A DNA stretch of 64,000 bases from Rhodococcus pseudokoreensis (GTDB lineage: Bacteria > Actinomycetota > Actinomycetes > Mycobacteriales > Mycobacteriaceae), in the NCBI RefSeq assembly GCF_017068395.1, contig NZ_CP070619.1, positions 8,556,001 through 8,620,000 of the forward strand. The letters are read 5' to 3'. The notes beneath the pieces are model-generated. The model was not told where the DNA came from. It made no database searches and was given only the letters and a program-made list of their open reading frames with translations. Below, piece after piece: positions 8,153 through 15,554 of this stretch. Numbering within the stretch: the first letter of the stretch is position 1; each line of letters begins with the position of its first letter. A program made the translations under genes and the position numbers.

Positions 8153-8581
8153 TTACGTCGCTGCGGCAGAACCCCGCCCTGACGTCCCGGGGCGCGGGAC
8201 AGTTTGCTGGAACGTCGCGGTGATTGATCCAAGGACCGCCATGGGAACAGCGAACAGAAGCAATCCCCAGTAAGAGGTAGACGCCCAATTCTCCAGCCCG
8301 GCGATTGACAAACCAACGAGTGCCGCGACGGCCAACCAGGAAACCCGCTTTCGCATTGCTAATGCCGCCACCATAGGCGGTGTCGCGAGCAACAGTGCCA
8401 GACCGACCAGCGGCCATACCCCCAGGACGTGGACGATGCGGTCATCGCACCGAAAATAGGATTGGCTCTCACCGATCTTCGAGCACGACAACGACACCTC
8501 AGCCATTGTGGACGAGGTCCCGACATCCGCGGTGAACGCCAACGCGGCCACAGCTAGGGCCCACCACACTGCTCTCGACAC
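8153..8581 (-). CDS. Small integral membrane protein
   Basis: The protein has 142 residues. An N-terminal hydrophobic segment (AVWWALAVAALAFTA) is followed by an exterior loop with two Cys (SLSCSKIGESQSYFRCDDR) and then three hydrophobic stretches (VWPLVGLALLLATPPMVAAL, VSWLAVAALVGLSIAG, YWGLLLFAVPMAVLG). This suggests a four-helix membrane protein with a possible disulfide in the first loop. No family is recognised. The gene lies next to the truncated SCO6745-family remnant, so it may have arrived with the event that removed the rest of that gene. Confidence 0.68.
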   Translation of the reverse strand: MSRAVWWALAVAALAFTADVGTSSTMAEVSLSCSKIGESQSYFRCDDRIVHVLGVWPLVGLALLLATPPMVAALAMRKRVSWLAVAALVGLSIAGLENWASTSYWGLLLFAVPMAVLGSITATFQQTVPRPGTSGRGSAAAT

Positions 8582-8689
8582 GGCCGCAGCCTAACCCGTT
8601 GCATGTCCACCACCCGGGATCGCAACGGCAATCGACTCTCGGTGCGAGCCACTCATCGCGCACCTGGTGAACGCACGGGACCCTCGGTC

Positions 8690-8825
8690 CGGGCGCGAAG
8701 TAGGCGTCCCACATCGTCCCGGCGCCGAGCGCCATTGCTGCTTCGGTGGGCTCAGGCGTCAGGTATGTGACGACCGCGATCGGTTCGACCAGTTGGAACA
8801 GGCGGCGGGCGGTGGTGTTCGACAT
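8690..8825 (-). pseudogene. 5' remnant of an SCO6745-family gene
   Basis: The frame starting at ATG 8825 reads MSNTTARRLFQLVEPIAVVT and continues through EPTEAAMALGAGTMWDAYFA. From memory this matches the beginning of the SCO6745 family, proteins of roughly 250-290 residues. After about residue 45 the family resemblance stops and a low-complexity Cys/Gly/Arg tail continues to a stop at 8499. The 3' part of the gene therefore appears deleted or replaced. The remnant lies 16 bases downstream of the RibD-like gene and was probably co-transcribed with it. Confidence 0.55.
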
Positions 8826-8841
8826 CTGCGGACGGGCGACG

Positions 8842-9447
8842 TCACGCAGGGGCGTCGAGCGGCGGGTGCTTGAGCACGCGTGGCTTGTACTCGACCAGCT
8901 GGATGCGGCCGTCGAAGGTCCGGTGCTCGATCATCTCGAGGGCGACGTCCGGGTAGCCGTCGTAGATGCGTTCTGCGCCCGTAGCCCCGGTGATCACCGG
9001 AAACATCACGACTCGGAAGCGGTCGACGAGTCCGGCCCGTAGCAGGGACCGGCACAGGGTGAGGCTGCCGATCGTGCTGAGGAGCCCTGCGCCACTCGAT
9101 TTCATGGCGCGGACCGTCTCGACGGCGTCGTCGCGGACGAGCGTGGAGTTGGCCCACGTCAGTGGCTCCTCGAGCGAGGAGGAGAACACCACCTTGGACG
9201 CTTGCGTGAGCTCGTCGACGGACGCCTCTTCTTCGGCCCTGAATTCGTCTTGGCCATTTGGGACCTCGCCGGCGGCGAAGCCTGACATCAGCCGGTAGGT
9301 GTTCGCTCCCATGAGATAGGTGACCTCGGGCTGCTCGCCGAGCCAAGCGAGGTACTCCGGGCCCTCGAGGCCCCAGAACCCGGGCCAGCCCTCTCCCGAT
9401 GCGTTGCCGTCGAGGGAGGTGATGAAGTCGACGAGAAGCTCTGACAT
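8842..9447 (-). CDS. Dihydrofolate reductase family protein (RibD C-terminal type)
   Basis: The protein has 201 residues. The start SELLVDFITSLDGNASGEGWPG is the first strand plus the SLDG turn typical of the RibD-C reductase family. VTYLMGANTYRLMSGF matches the conserved GRxTYE-like segment. SSGAGLLSTIGSLTLCRSLLRAGLVDRFRVVMFPVITG matches the nucleotide-binding and product strands (family pattern GSxxLxxxLLxxGLVDEYRLxxxPVxLG). It is a likely cytoplasmic NADPH-dependent reductase of unknown substrate; many relatives are not in riboflavin synthesis. The SCO6745-type remnant follows directly. A distant second member of the family is at 22210-22791. Confidence 0.9.
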   Translation of the reverse strand: MSELLVDFITSLDGNASGEGWPGFWGLEGPEYLAWLGEQPEVTYLMGANTYRLMSGFAAGEVPNGQDEFRAEEEASVDELTQASKVVFSSSLEEPLTWANSTLVRDDAVETVRAMKSSGAGLLSTIGSLTLCRSLLRAGLVDRFRVVMFPVITGATGAERIYDGYPDVALEMIEHRTFDGRIQLVEYKPRVLKHPPLDAPA

Positions 9448-9700
9448 GGCGGTGTCCTTTCCTCGGATGTTACGAGCTTGGACCTGCCGCGTGCGAAGAA
9501 CTCATCGGGTCCATTCGGTTTCGATGATAGGTCGGCCATGGATCAGAAACCGCCATTCTCGGGAGCCGGCGTCATGAGACACCACAAGGGGATCGCTGAC
9601 CGGTGTCCCGACAGGTCAGGGCATCGAGGCGACGCCATAGTCGCGACCAGGCGCACTCGATTTCGTTCGATACATCGCGTCTCGGTGACACCCTGGAACG

Positions 9701-10165
9701 ATGACTGGCTTCTTCGGGAACCCTCGCGGTGAGCAAGTGCTAACGGCCACCTGGGTTGCGCGGGAAGGCGTGCGCCTGGTGTCGTCGGACCTGCCGGATG
9801 CGTGGGTCAACGCGCTGGGTCGTGTCGGCCGGGATCTGAACGTGCGTCAGTACGGAGGTGTGGTCGAGCGGGTCGACTGGGTCGCCGAGTACGACCCGGA
9901 CAGCGGCTGTGTGCTGCTTCTGAGCGACGTGACGGTGCTCGGTCGCGGGCCCGGAAGCTTAGGTATGAGCGGATACGGCGCGCAGGTCAACAACGACGAG
10001 GAGTCGGTCGTCGTCTGCATTGCCGACCTCGTTCAAGATCAGGTGGCCCGCGCTCATGTGGCATGGCCATGGGGTGACACCGGTGGTTTCATGACCCCTC
10101 GCCTTGTCGATGCCGTCGCGTTCTGGTCAGACAGAAGCCGTTACACAATGATCGGCAGCCTTTGA
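9701..10165 (+). CDS. Hypothetical protein, 154 aa
   Basis: The protein has 154 residues: MTGFFGNPRGEQVLTATWVA, then VRQYGGVVERVDWVAEYDPDSGCVLLLSDV, and a C-terminal half with VNNDEESVVVCIADLVQDQV. The composition is protein-like, with alternating hydrophobic beta segments. There is no signal peptide or membrane segment. No family is recognised. It stands alone between the RibD-like gene (opposite strand) and the cold-shock relic. The 250 bases upstream hold no other gene. Confidence 0.62.
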   Translation: MTGFFGNPRGEQVLTATWVAREGVRLVSSDLPDAWVNALGRVGRDLNVRQYGGVVERVDWVAEYDPDSGCVLLLSDVTVLGRGPGSLGMSGYGAQVNNDEESVVVCIADLVQDQVARAHVAWPWGDTGGFMTPRLVDAVAFWSDRSRYTMIGSL

Positions 10166-10244
10166 CGATCCGGAACGTGTCTCGGCACCGGATTGCGATC
10201 GATCCACGGGATCCGTCTATGACGTGGCCGAATAGAAAATTGGC

Positions 10245-10385
10245 ATGTGCACGGTCGTTGTGATGATGCAGTATCGATTCATGTCTCCGACCATCGGAAC
10301 GATGCGGACATGGAACTACGACGAGGGCTGGGGCGTGATCGACTCCCCAGAGACGCCTGGTGGTTGCCGGCGCAGTCTCTCGTGA
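10245..10385 (+). pseudogene. Truncated cold-shock-like domain relic
   Basis: A short frame from ATG 10245 reads into GTMRTWNYDEGWGVIDSPET followed by PGGC, closely matching the second domain of the protein at 7274 (GTVQMWNGEEGWGVIDSAQT, PGGC). It then meets TGA at 10383-10385, six codons past the Cys. The following 200 bases keep weak resemblance in another frame (LLPQLEAQFDVT), consistent with a frameshift and further decay. The leader before the domain (MCTVVVMMQYRFMSPTI) is not a clear signal peptide. Confidence 0.5.
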
Positions 10386-10565
10386 CCGTCATGCTTCGCG
10401 ATGCCGATACGGCCCTGCTTCCCCAACTCGAAGCGCAGTTCGACGTGACGGCGTCGGAGACTGCTTGGCACCCCGCCGGGTGGACGAGGCGATCTACGAA
10501 GGCGAGATGGCCGGACGCGCTGTCTGAACAAGCGCTCCACACGCTGAATGAAAGAAGGAAACCTC

Positions 10566-11492
10566 ATGACTCAGAGGTGGCAGATCGGTGATGTGAAAAT
10601 CACCCAGATAAACGAAATCGCGGTTGAGGTCGGTGAGCTCGACGGACTGATCGCAGAGGCAACGCCGGATGCGGTCAAGGCCGTTCCGTGGCTGTACCCC
10701 GACTACGCCACCGAACAGGGGCAGACACTCTGGAGCGTTCACTCGTTCGTCGTCGACACCGGGTCGTCTGTCGTTCTCGTCGACACCGCGTGCGGCAATC
10801 ACAAGGATCTACCGCTGATCCCGTCCTGGGGTGGCCTGGACTCCCCCTATCTGGATCGACTGGCGGATGCCGGCTACAAGCCCGAACAGATCGACTACGT
10901 CGCCATCACACATCTGCACCTCGATCACGTGGGATGGAACACCGTGCTCGAGGGTGGCCGATGGGTGCCGACCTTCCCGAACGCCCGGTACACCTTCGTT
11001 CAGGACGAGTTCGAGTACCACAAGGGACTCACCGAGGGTGGTGACGTCTCCGACGACCTCGGGCATGCCGTCACGTACAACGGAGCGGATCCCGACATCC
11101 ACCGGCAGACGCGTCTCGTGTTCGCGCAGTCGATTCAACCTTGTGTCGATGCGGGACTCGTCGATCTGGTTCCGGTCAACCACACCATTTGCGAGGGTGT
11201 GCGGTATACCTCCACGCCGGGTCATACCAAGTACCATCACAGTCTCACCATCGAATCGAAGGGCGAGATCGGTTTTATCACCGGCGATTTCGTGCATCAT
11301 CCGATCCAGGTCGCCCATCCTACCTGGAGTTCGCGAAGTGACTGGGATCGTGAGGTGTCCTCCGCTCGGCGTCAGGAGTTCCTCGCCTCCGTTGCAGACA
11401 GTGATGTTCTCGTGTTCGGCACGCACTTCGCAGGGAACAGTGTCGGTCGTATCGTGAGCGATGGCAATGCCTACCAATTCGTCACTGTTTGA
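10566..11492 (+). CDS. MBL-fold metallo-hydrolase
   Basis: The protein has 308 residues. The ATG at 10566 follows AAGAAGGA at normal spacing. The metal-binding motif HLHLDHVGWN (HxHxDH) lies near residue 118. STPGHTKYHHSL supplies the third His, ITGDFVHHP the bridging Asp, and FGTHFAGNS the final His. This is the standard zinc centre of the metallo-beta-lactamase superfamily. The architecture is similar to the lactonase and quorum-quenching-type hydrolases. There is no signal peptide. The gene sits between two relics of the 6.6-8.0 kb gene pair. Substrate unknown. Confidence 0.9.
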   Translation: MTQRWQIGDVKITQINEIAVEVGELDGLIAEATPDAVKAVPWLYPDYATEQGQTLWSVHSFVVDTGSSVVLVDTACGNHKDLPLIPSWGGLDSPYLDRLADAGYKPEQIDYVAITHLHLDHVGWNTVLEGGRWVPTFPNARYTFVQDEFEYHKGLTEGGDVSDDLGHAVTYNGADPDIHRQTRLVFAQSIQPCVDAGLVDLVPVNHTICEGVRYTSTPGHTKYHHSLTIESKGEIGFITGDFVHHPIQVAHPTWSSRSDWDREVSSARRQEFLASVADSDVLVFGTHFAGNSVGRIVSDGNAYQFVTV

Positions 11493-11535
11493 GCCGAGGA
11501 CTTCTACAACACCACCGGCGGACACACTGCCGACA

Positions 11536-11625
11536 CCCTTCGTGCGCTACAACAACGAGTGGAAGCTCTCCCGCGCCTTCGTCTGTGGCAAATTGTTTCT
11601 CGCCGCACCACAGGTCTGCGACTAG
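11536..11625 (+). pseudogene. 3' fragment of an MTB12-like lipoprotein gene, inverted copy
   Basis: The translation PFVRYNNEWKLSRAFVCGKL, followed by FLAAPQVCD and a stop, is identical at the protein level to the last 29 residues of the lipoprotein at 6652-7149, which is on the other strand. At the DNA level the match extends from about 11535 to 11654 against 6621-6742, including bases past the stop codon, with only a few substitutions and a small indel. There is no start codon or upstream domain, so this is a dead fragment and not a gene. Confidence 0.75.
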
Positions 11626-11893
11626 GGCTCGCCGATGGTGTCGGTTGCCGATCGATGAGCGGACAGAATTGGAGGCTCGCAGCGGCCCATGACCGCGTGC
11701 CCACTCCGATATTGGACCACGACTGAGTCAGCTAGGCCGGCCGGCCAGATCTAAATCTTGTATTTCTCCCACAAGCTGGTCCCATGGGTGCCGCGATGTC
11801 GACAGCGTGATCCCGGTCGTTCTGGATGCCCGATTGCGGGGCTGTACCGATCGGCCTGCGGCGGACGATGCACAGCGTAGGAGGTGGTCGCCG

Positions 11894-11977
11894 GTGGATC
11901 TCTACTTCTGGTTCCCGTTCCTATGGCCAGCGGTCCCCAATTTTCTGGCGTGGTGGAACTCCCTACCTTTCCACTGA
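11894..11977 (+). CDS. Tiny Trp-rich peptide 1
   Basis: This is a 27-codon frame (MDLYFWFPFLWPAV, then NFLAWWNSLPFH). The GTG start at 11894 follows a strong GGAGGT at 11880-11885 with eight-base spacing. The peptide is almost entirely hydrophobic, with four Trp and five Phe, and ends in a WWNS...H motif that is repeated in the next frame. The next ribosome site begins three bases past its stop. No family is recognised. A membrane-active or cell-wall microprotein is conceivable, but there is no homology to say so. Confidence 0.42.
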   Translation: MDLYFWFPFLWPAVPNFLAWWNSLPFH

Positions 11978-11987
11978 CTTGGAGGTG

Positions 11988-12089
11988 ATGACGGTGATTC
12001 CGATTCCGCCGTACGGATTGGGAAACAGCTGGATGGTATGGACACCCTGGTTGGTGCCCGTAGTTCTCTGGTGGAACTCCTGGCATTGA
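11988..12089 (+). CDS. Tiny Trp-rich peptide 2
   Basis: This is a frame of 33 codons from ATG 11988, or 31 codons from GTG 11994. The GTG is better spaced from the GGAGGT at 11981-11986. The peptide reads VIPIPPYGLGNSWMVWTPWL and ends VVLWWNSWH, sharing the WWNS...H ending with the preceding peptide and suggesting tandem duplication of a micro-gene. It is followed after 49 bases by the secreted-protein gene at 12139, which has its own GGAGGT. The three frames look like one transcript. Function unknown. Confidence 0.42.
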   Translation: MTVIPIPPYGLGNSWMVWTPWLVPVVLWWNSWH

Positions 12090-12371
12090 CCCGGGAGCCT
12101 CAGTCCGATCCAAGTGCCCCTGTAGGAGGTGGAAAACCTTGTTCCGAACCGCTTCGACGCCCCGCGGAATGACTACTCTCGCCGGTATCGCTCTCGCAGC
12201 ACTGCTGCTAGCCGCCCCGCCTGTGAGCGCAGCCTCGACCGACACGGTCCTGCCGATCCCCTTTGCGGGACTGACCAACGGACCGACTGGATTGACTAAC
12301 CCGCCCTCCAGCACGTACATCACTGTCAGGACGAACCCAGACGAACCAGGCATCACTCGATTCCGCTGCGG

Positions 12372-12378
12372 CGCATAC
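12372..12378 (+). repeat. Left 7-bp target-site duplication of the IS element
   Basis: CGCATAC directly precedes the TG at the left end of the element and is repeated exactly after the right end. Target duplications of 4-8 bp are normal for IS21-family insertions. Confidence 0.9.
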
Positions 12379-12384
12379 TGTCGA

Positions 12385-12426
12385 CCGTCACGTAATTCCC
12401 CAGGGGTGTCCGTCACGTAATTCCCC
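12385..12426 (+). repeat. IS left-end multiple terminal repeats
   Basis: Two exact copies of CCGTCACGTAATTCCCC lie at 12385-12401 and 12410-12426. Repeated sub-terminal motifs are characteristic of IS21 ends and are the presumed binding sites of the IstA transposase. Confidence 0.8.
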
Positions 12427-12476
12427 ATGCTCGGGTGTGCTGAGTTGAGGGTAACCCGAGTGGATAGGGGTTCGGA

Positions 12477-13241
12477 TCAGGTTGCGTTGGCGGTGCGGTG
12501 TCCGGGTCGTTTGCGGGGCCGGTAGGACGGGCCGTCCATCAGGGTTTGATGGCTGGTGTTGATCAGCCGGTCGAGGAGGGACTCGGCGACGACCGGATTC
12601 GGGAACAGCGGATACCAGTCCTTCGGGGCGCGGTTACTCGTCAGAATCAGAGGTTTGCCGGCGATCGCACGATCGGAAACCAGATCGTAGAGGTCATCGG
12701 ACTGGGTGGTGGTGTGCTCGCGCATCGCGAAATCATCGATAATCAATACCAGTGGCCGGGTGTATTCCCGCATCCGCTGACCGATGGTGCGATCGGCATG
12801 GCCACCGGCGAGGTCGGCGAGCATGCGGGAGCACTTGACGAACCGCACGTCCCCACCTCGGCGAGCGACATGATGCCCAAGCGCTTGTGCCACATGTGTT
12901 TTGCCTACTCCAACGGGTCCGTAGAGGATCACCGACTCGCCGGCGTCGAGCCAGCGCAGCGCGGCCAGGTCCCGCAGCATCGCCGCCGGGAGTTTCGGGT
13001 TCGCGGTGAAGTCGAAGTCCTCGAAGGTAGCCTGCTGTTCGAACTTGGCCCGCCGCAGCCGGCGGGCCAGCGCCGCCGTTTCCCGGCGGGCGATCTCGTC
13101 CTCACACAGCACCTGCAGAAATTCGAGGTGTCCGAGCTGCCCGTCCCGGGTCTGGGCGAGCCGGGCGTCGAGGGTGTCGAGCATCCCGGTCAACTTCAAC
13201 GTCTTCAGTGCAGCCCGCAGGCTGGGGTCGTGAATTGTCAT
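12477..13241 (-). CDS. istB: IS21-family transposition ATPase IstB
   Basis: The protein has 254 residues. An N-terminal helical region (LRAALKTLKLTGMLDTLDAR) is followed by an AAA+ ATPase core with Walker A GPVGVGKTHVAQAL near residue 110 and Walker B LVLIIDDFAM. ILTSNRAPKDWYPLF corresponds to the sensor region. IstB helps IstA select the target and assemble the transposition complex. It lies 64 bases downstream of istA on the same strand, as in other IS21 elements. The length is normal and no disruption is seen. Confidence 0.97.
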   Translation of the reverse strand: MTIHDPSLRAALKTLKLTGMLDTLDARLAQTRDGQLGHLEFLQVLCEDEIARRETAALARRLRRAKFEQQATFEDFDFTANPKLPAAMLRDLAALRWLDAGESVILYGPVGVGKTHVAQALGHHVARRGGDVRFVKCSRMLADLAGGHADRTIGQRMREYTRPLVLIIDDFAMREHTTTQSDDLYDLVSDRAIAGKPLILTSNRAPKDWYPLFPNPVVAESLLDRLINTSHQTLMDGPSYRPRKRPGHRTANAT

Positions 13242-13305
13242 GACCAGTCCCCTGTTCTTGTGAAAGTACTTGTTGTGCAGTGCATGTCATAGCAGCGTTC
13301 AACGC

Positions 13306-14865
13306 TTAGGCGGTGCGTTCGTTGTCGAAGGCGTCGGGTCCACGCAGGAATGCCGGCGCTGGCGCCGCGGACACCTCGGCTTGTCCGTCGTGTTCGGTGC
13401 CGGCGGCGAGGATGCCCTTGACGGTGCGGTAGGTGGGGTCGCCGACCGCGAGGGCGCGGGCGCAGGCCGCGTTGAGGCGGGCGTCCTCGTAGCGGTCCCG
13501 CAGCCGGACTATGCCTTGGATCGCCCGGAGCCTGTGCAGGGCGTTGACCTGTGATAACTCGCCGACGATGGCGACGGCGCCGGGGCCGATCTGCTCGGCC
13601 TGCGCCCGACACCAGGACACGGTCTGCAGTGTGTAGGCGATCTTGTGCGGTGGGTAGTGCTCGATGTTCGTCGATCGCCCCGACAGGTGCAGCACATGGG
13701 TGGCGACGACCTGCTCGGCGTGAAAAATTTGCACCATGTCGCCGCAGGTGCGGGCCAGCACCTGCTGGCCGATCAGCCGCCAGGGCACCGAATACAGGGC
13801 CTTGTCGGCCTTGACGTGACAGTCCGGGGCGACCTTGCCGACCTGGTAGAGGACCGATTCGAACGTTCTGGGTGGAAGTGCTGTGAGACTGCGCTTTTCG
13901 ATGGCGTCGAACACAGCTACGGGTTGCGCGCCGTCGAGACCACGGTGATTGTGTCGGCCGTAGACGTCGGTGCACCAGGCCAGGGCGGCGTCCTGCATCT
14001 GCGGCAGCGAGGTGAACTCCCGTCCCTTCCAGAACGAGTCCCGGATGTAGGGCATCGGGCGTTCGATCCGGGGCTTGTCCTTGGGTTTGCCGGCGCGGGC
14101 GGGGTCGATCAGCACCCCGTAGAACGCGGCGAGTTCGGCGTAGGCGCGGTTGATCTTCGGGTCGTACAAATCCGGCCGGTCCACCCCGGTTTTGAGGTTG
14201 TCGCACACGATCCGGGCCGGGGTGCCGCCGAAGAACTCGAACGCCGCCACGTGCGAGGCGCACCACGAGGACTGGTCCATCCGCAACACCGGCTGCACGA
14301 ACAGCAGCCGCGAACAAGCCAGGATGATCGCGAACGCCCACACCGCCACCCGCCGGTCGGTGGCCGGATCCCGCCACATCCCGAGCTTGCCGTAGTCGAC
14401 CTGGGCCTCGTCACCGGGCGGGACCGCACCCCGCGGCACCGTCACCTTCGCCTCGGCGACCTTCTCGGCGAATTGCGCTGCCACATAACGTCGCACCGTC
14501 GATTCGGACACCACGACGCCGTAATCGTCACGCAGGCGTTGCGCGATCGTCGCGACCGTCACCGACGCGGCCAGCTGCCCGTCGATCCAGTCGTGGTGCG
14601 CGGCGATCGCCGGCCACGTCACCGCCCGCGCCGCCGGGTCACCGACCTCCGGGAACCACCCAGCGATCAACTCCCACCACAGCGTTTCGTCAAAATTCCC
14701 GCCCTCGCCAGGCGCCAACCCGGCCGCCAACGCGGGAGCCAAGTATTTCCGGATCGTCTTACGATCGATCCCCAGGGCCGTCGAGATCTGCACCTGGGAC
14801 CGGCCGGCATGCCAATGCCGGAACAACTCCATCAGATCAATCATCGTCCACGTTCTCCTTGCCAC
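13306..14865 (-). CDS. istA: IS21-family transposase IstA
   Basis: The protein has 519 residues. The N-terminal helix-turn-helix (MIDLMELFRHWHAGRSQVQI, STALGIDRKTIRKYL) is followed by the DDE integrase-type core. The first Asp lies in DEAQVDYGKLG, the second in ARIVCDNLKTGV, and the Glu in KPRIERPMPYIRDSFW. A beta-barrel and C-terminal domain follow. Full length, with a standard ATG. It is transcribed inward from the right end of the element, with istB following. The enzyme cuts and joins the element ends during transposition. Confidence 0.97.
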   Translation of the reverse strand: MARRTWTMIDLMELFRHWHAGRSQVQISTALGIDRKTIRKYLAPALAAGLAPGEGGNFDETLWWELIAGWFPEVGDPAARAVTWPAIAAHHDWIDGQLAASVTVATIAQRLRDDYGVVVSESTVRRYVAAQFAEKVAEAKVTVPRGAVPPGDEAQVDYGKLGMWRDPATDRRVAVWAFAIILACSRLLFVQPVLRMDQSSWCASHVAAFEFFGGTPARIVCDNLKTGVDRPDLYDPKINRAYAELAAFYGVLIDPARAGKPKDKPRIERPMPYIRDSFWKGREFTSLPQMQDAALAWCTDVYGRHNHRGLDGAQPVAVFDAIEKRSLTALPPRTFESVLYQVGKVAPDCHVKADKALYSVPWRLIGQQVLARTCGDMVQIFHAEQVVATHVLHLSGRSTNIEHYPPHKIAYTLQTVSWCRAQAEQIGPGAVAIVGELSQVNALHRLRAIQGIVRLRDRYEDARLNAACARALAVGDPTYRTVKGILAAGTEHDGQAEVSAAPAPAFLRGPDAFDNERTA

Positions 14866-14956
14866 CGTCAGGCCCCTTCCCGGGCCCGCCGTCGGTGGCC
14901 CAGTCAGGAGCGAACCTGCAGCAGCACCGGAACCCCGGCCGACACGCCCCGAGGGT

Positions 14957-15029
14957 GGGGAATTACGTGACGGCCGGGTGGGGAATTACGTGACGGACAA
15001 ACCCCTCAACCTGGGGAATTACATGACCG
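14957..15029 (-). repeat. IS right-end multiple terminal repeats
   Basis: Three inward-facing copies of the terminal motif, at 14957-14973, 14980-14996 and 15013-15029 (the last with two base changes), mirror the two copies at the left end. The unequal number of copies at the two ends is typical of IS21. Confidence 0.8.
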
Positions 15030-15035
15030 CTGACA

Positions 15036-15042
15036 CGCATAC
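15036..15042 (+). repeat. Right 7-bp target-site duplication of the IS element
   Basis: CGCATAC follows the terminal CA of the element and matches 12372-12378 exactly. Reading on from here restores the frame of the interrupted secreted-protein gene. Confidence 0.9.
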
Positions 15043-15249
15043 CCCTACTGCGATCTTGTCGTCCATTGGCGCAACCTATCGAACGGTGCGAGTGGCGCTG
15101 CGGACCTCTTTTACGGATCGAGTACGCCTGGGGTCATCCAGACCGGATCCGGGACCGTGGTCGCTACGTTCACAGCGGGCGGTATGCCCGGTTACCTGGG
15201 CACTCCCACCACGCTGCTACCGGGCGGCGGCGTTTGGGCAGTGCCTTAA

Positions 15250-15554
15250 CTGGGATCCGCTGCTCACGATTAGTGAAACATCTGGATGGAGCGAAACTTC
15301 GGATAATCCACAATCTGCACTGACACCTGCACCCACTGCGTCGACTCCACGTGGCAGCCTCCCCTACAGGCGGTAGCGGACACGGACCATGACGGCTGGT
15401 ATCCCGGCCGTTCCCCTTGAGGATCGATCACCGATACCCGATGAATGCGCGCCCAGATCCCAGTACCGCTGCAGTACCCGGTTCGGCCGGTCAACCCGAG
15501 ATTCGGGGCCGGCCCAAATATGATGGCTGAACTTGTTTCTGGGGTTGGGGGCTT
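15250..15554. other. Intergenic stretch without a recognised gene
   Basis: Between the end of the split secreted-protein gene and the ABC transporter I see no convincing coding frame or RNA gene. A GATCGATCACCGATACCCGA segment near 15422 resembles the dispersed GATC/ACCGGTC motif seen at 2190, 6610 and 20397. The ribosome site of the ABC gene (GGGGTTGGGGG) lies at the right end. Confidence 0.4.

Larger units (their letters stand above)
12379..15035 (-). mobile_element. IS21-family insertion sequence, 2,657 bp
   Basis: The left end begins TGTCGACCGTCACG and the right end, read inward, begins TGTCAGCGGTCATG. Both lead into TAATTCCCCAGG, and both termini are TG...CA. The element carries istA and istB on the minus strand, is flanked by exact CGCATAC duplications, and has extra internal copies of the terminal motif. 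Both genes are full length, so the element appears intact and potentially active. The clean target duplication and intact flanking halves suggest a recent insertion. Confidence 0.95.
12139..15249 (+). pseudogene. Secreted protein gene split by an IS21-family element
   Basis: The 5' part starts at TTG 12139, nine bases after GGAGG. It encodes a signal peptide (GIALAALLLAAPPVSAAS) and the first part of a mature domain, as far as FRCGAY at 12378. The 3' part resumes at 15043 with PYCDLVVHWRNLSNGASG and ends VWAVP at TAA 15247-15249. Removing 12379-15042 (the element plus one 7-bp duplicate) restores a single frame of about 148 codons across GGC GCA TAC CCC TAC TGC. The mature part has short beta-type repeats with Gly/Thr/Val and looks like a small secreted beta-sandwich protein. 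The family is not recognised. Confidence 0.8.

Noticed and set aside
10247..10591. 114-codon plus-strand frame covering the cold-shock relic
   Set aside because: The recognisable cold-shock residues are in a different frame; this one is a mixture of shadow and decayed sequence.
11751..12428. 225-codon minus-strand frame opposite the micro-genes and the IS left end
   Set aside because: It runs across the IS boundary, lacks a ribosome site and has no protein-like pattern; the plus-strand frames have strong ribosome sites and a signal peptide.
13645..14970. 441-codon plus-strand frame opposite istA
   Set aside because: It is antisense to a transposase with a complete DDE core, and is Arg/His/Val-rich without motifs.
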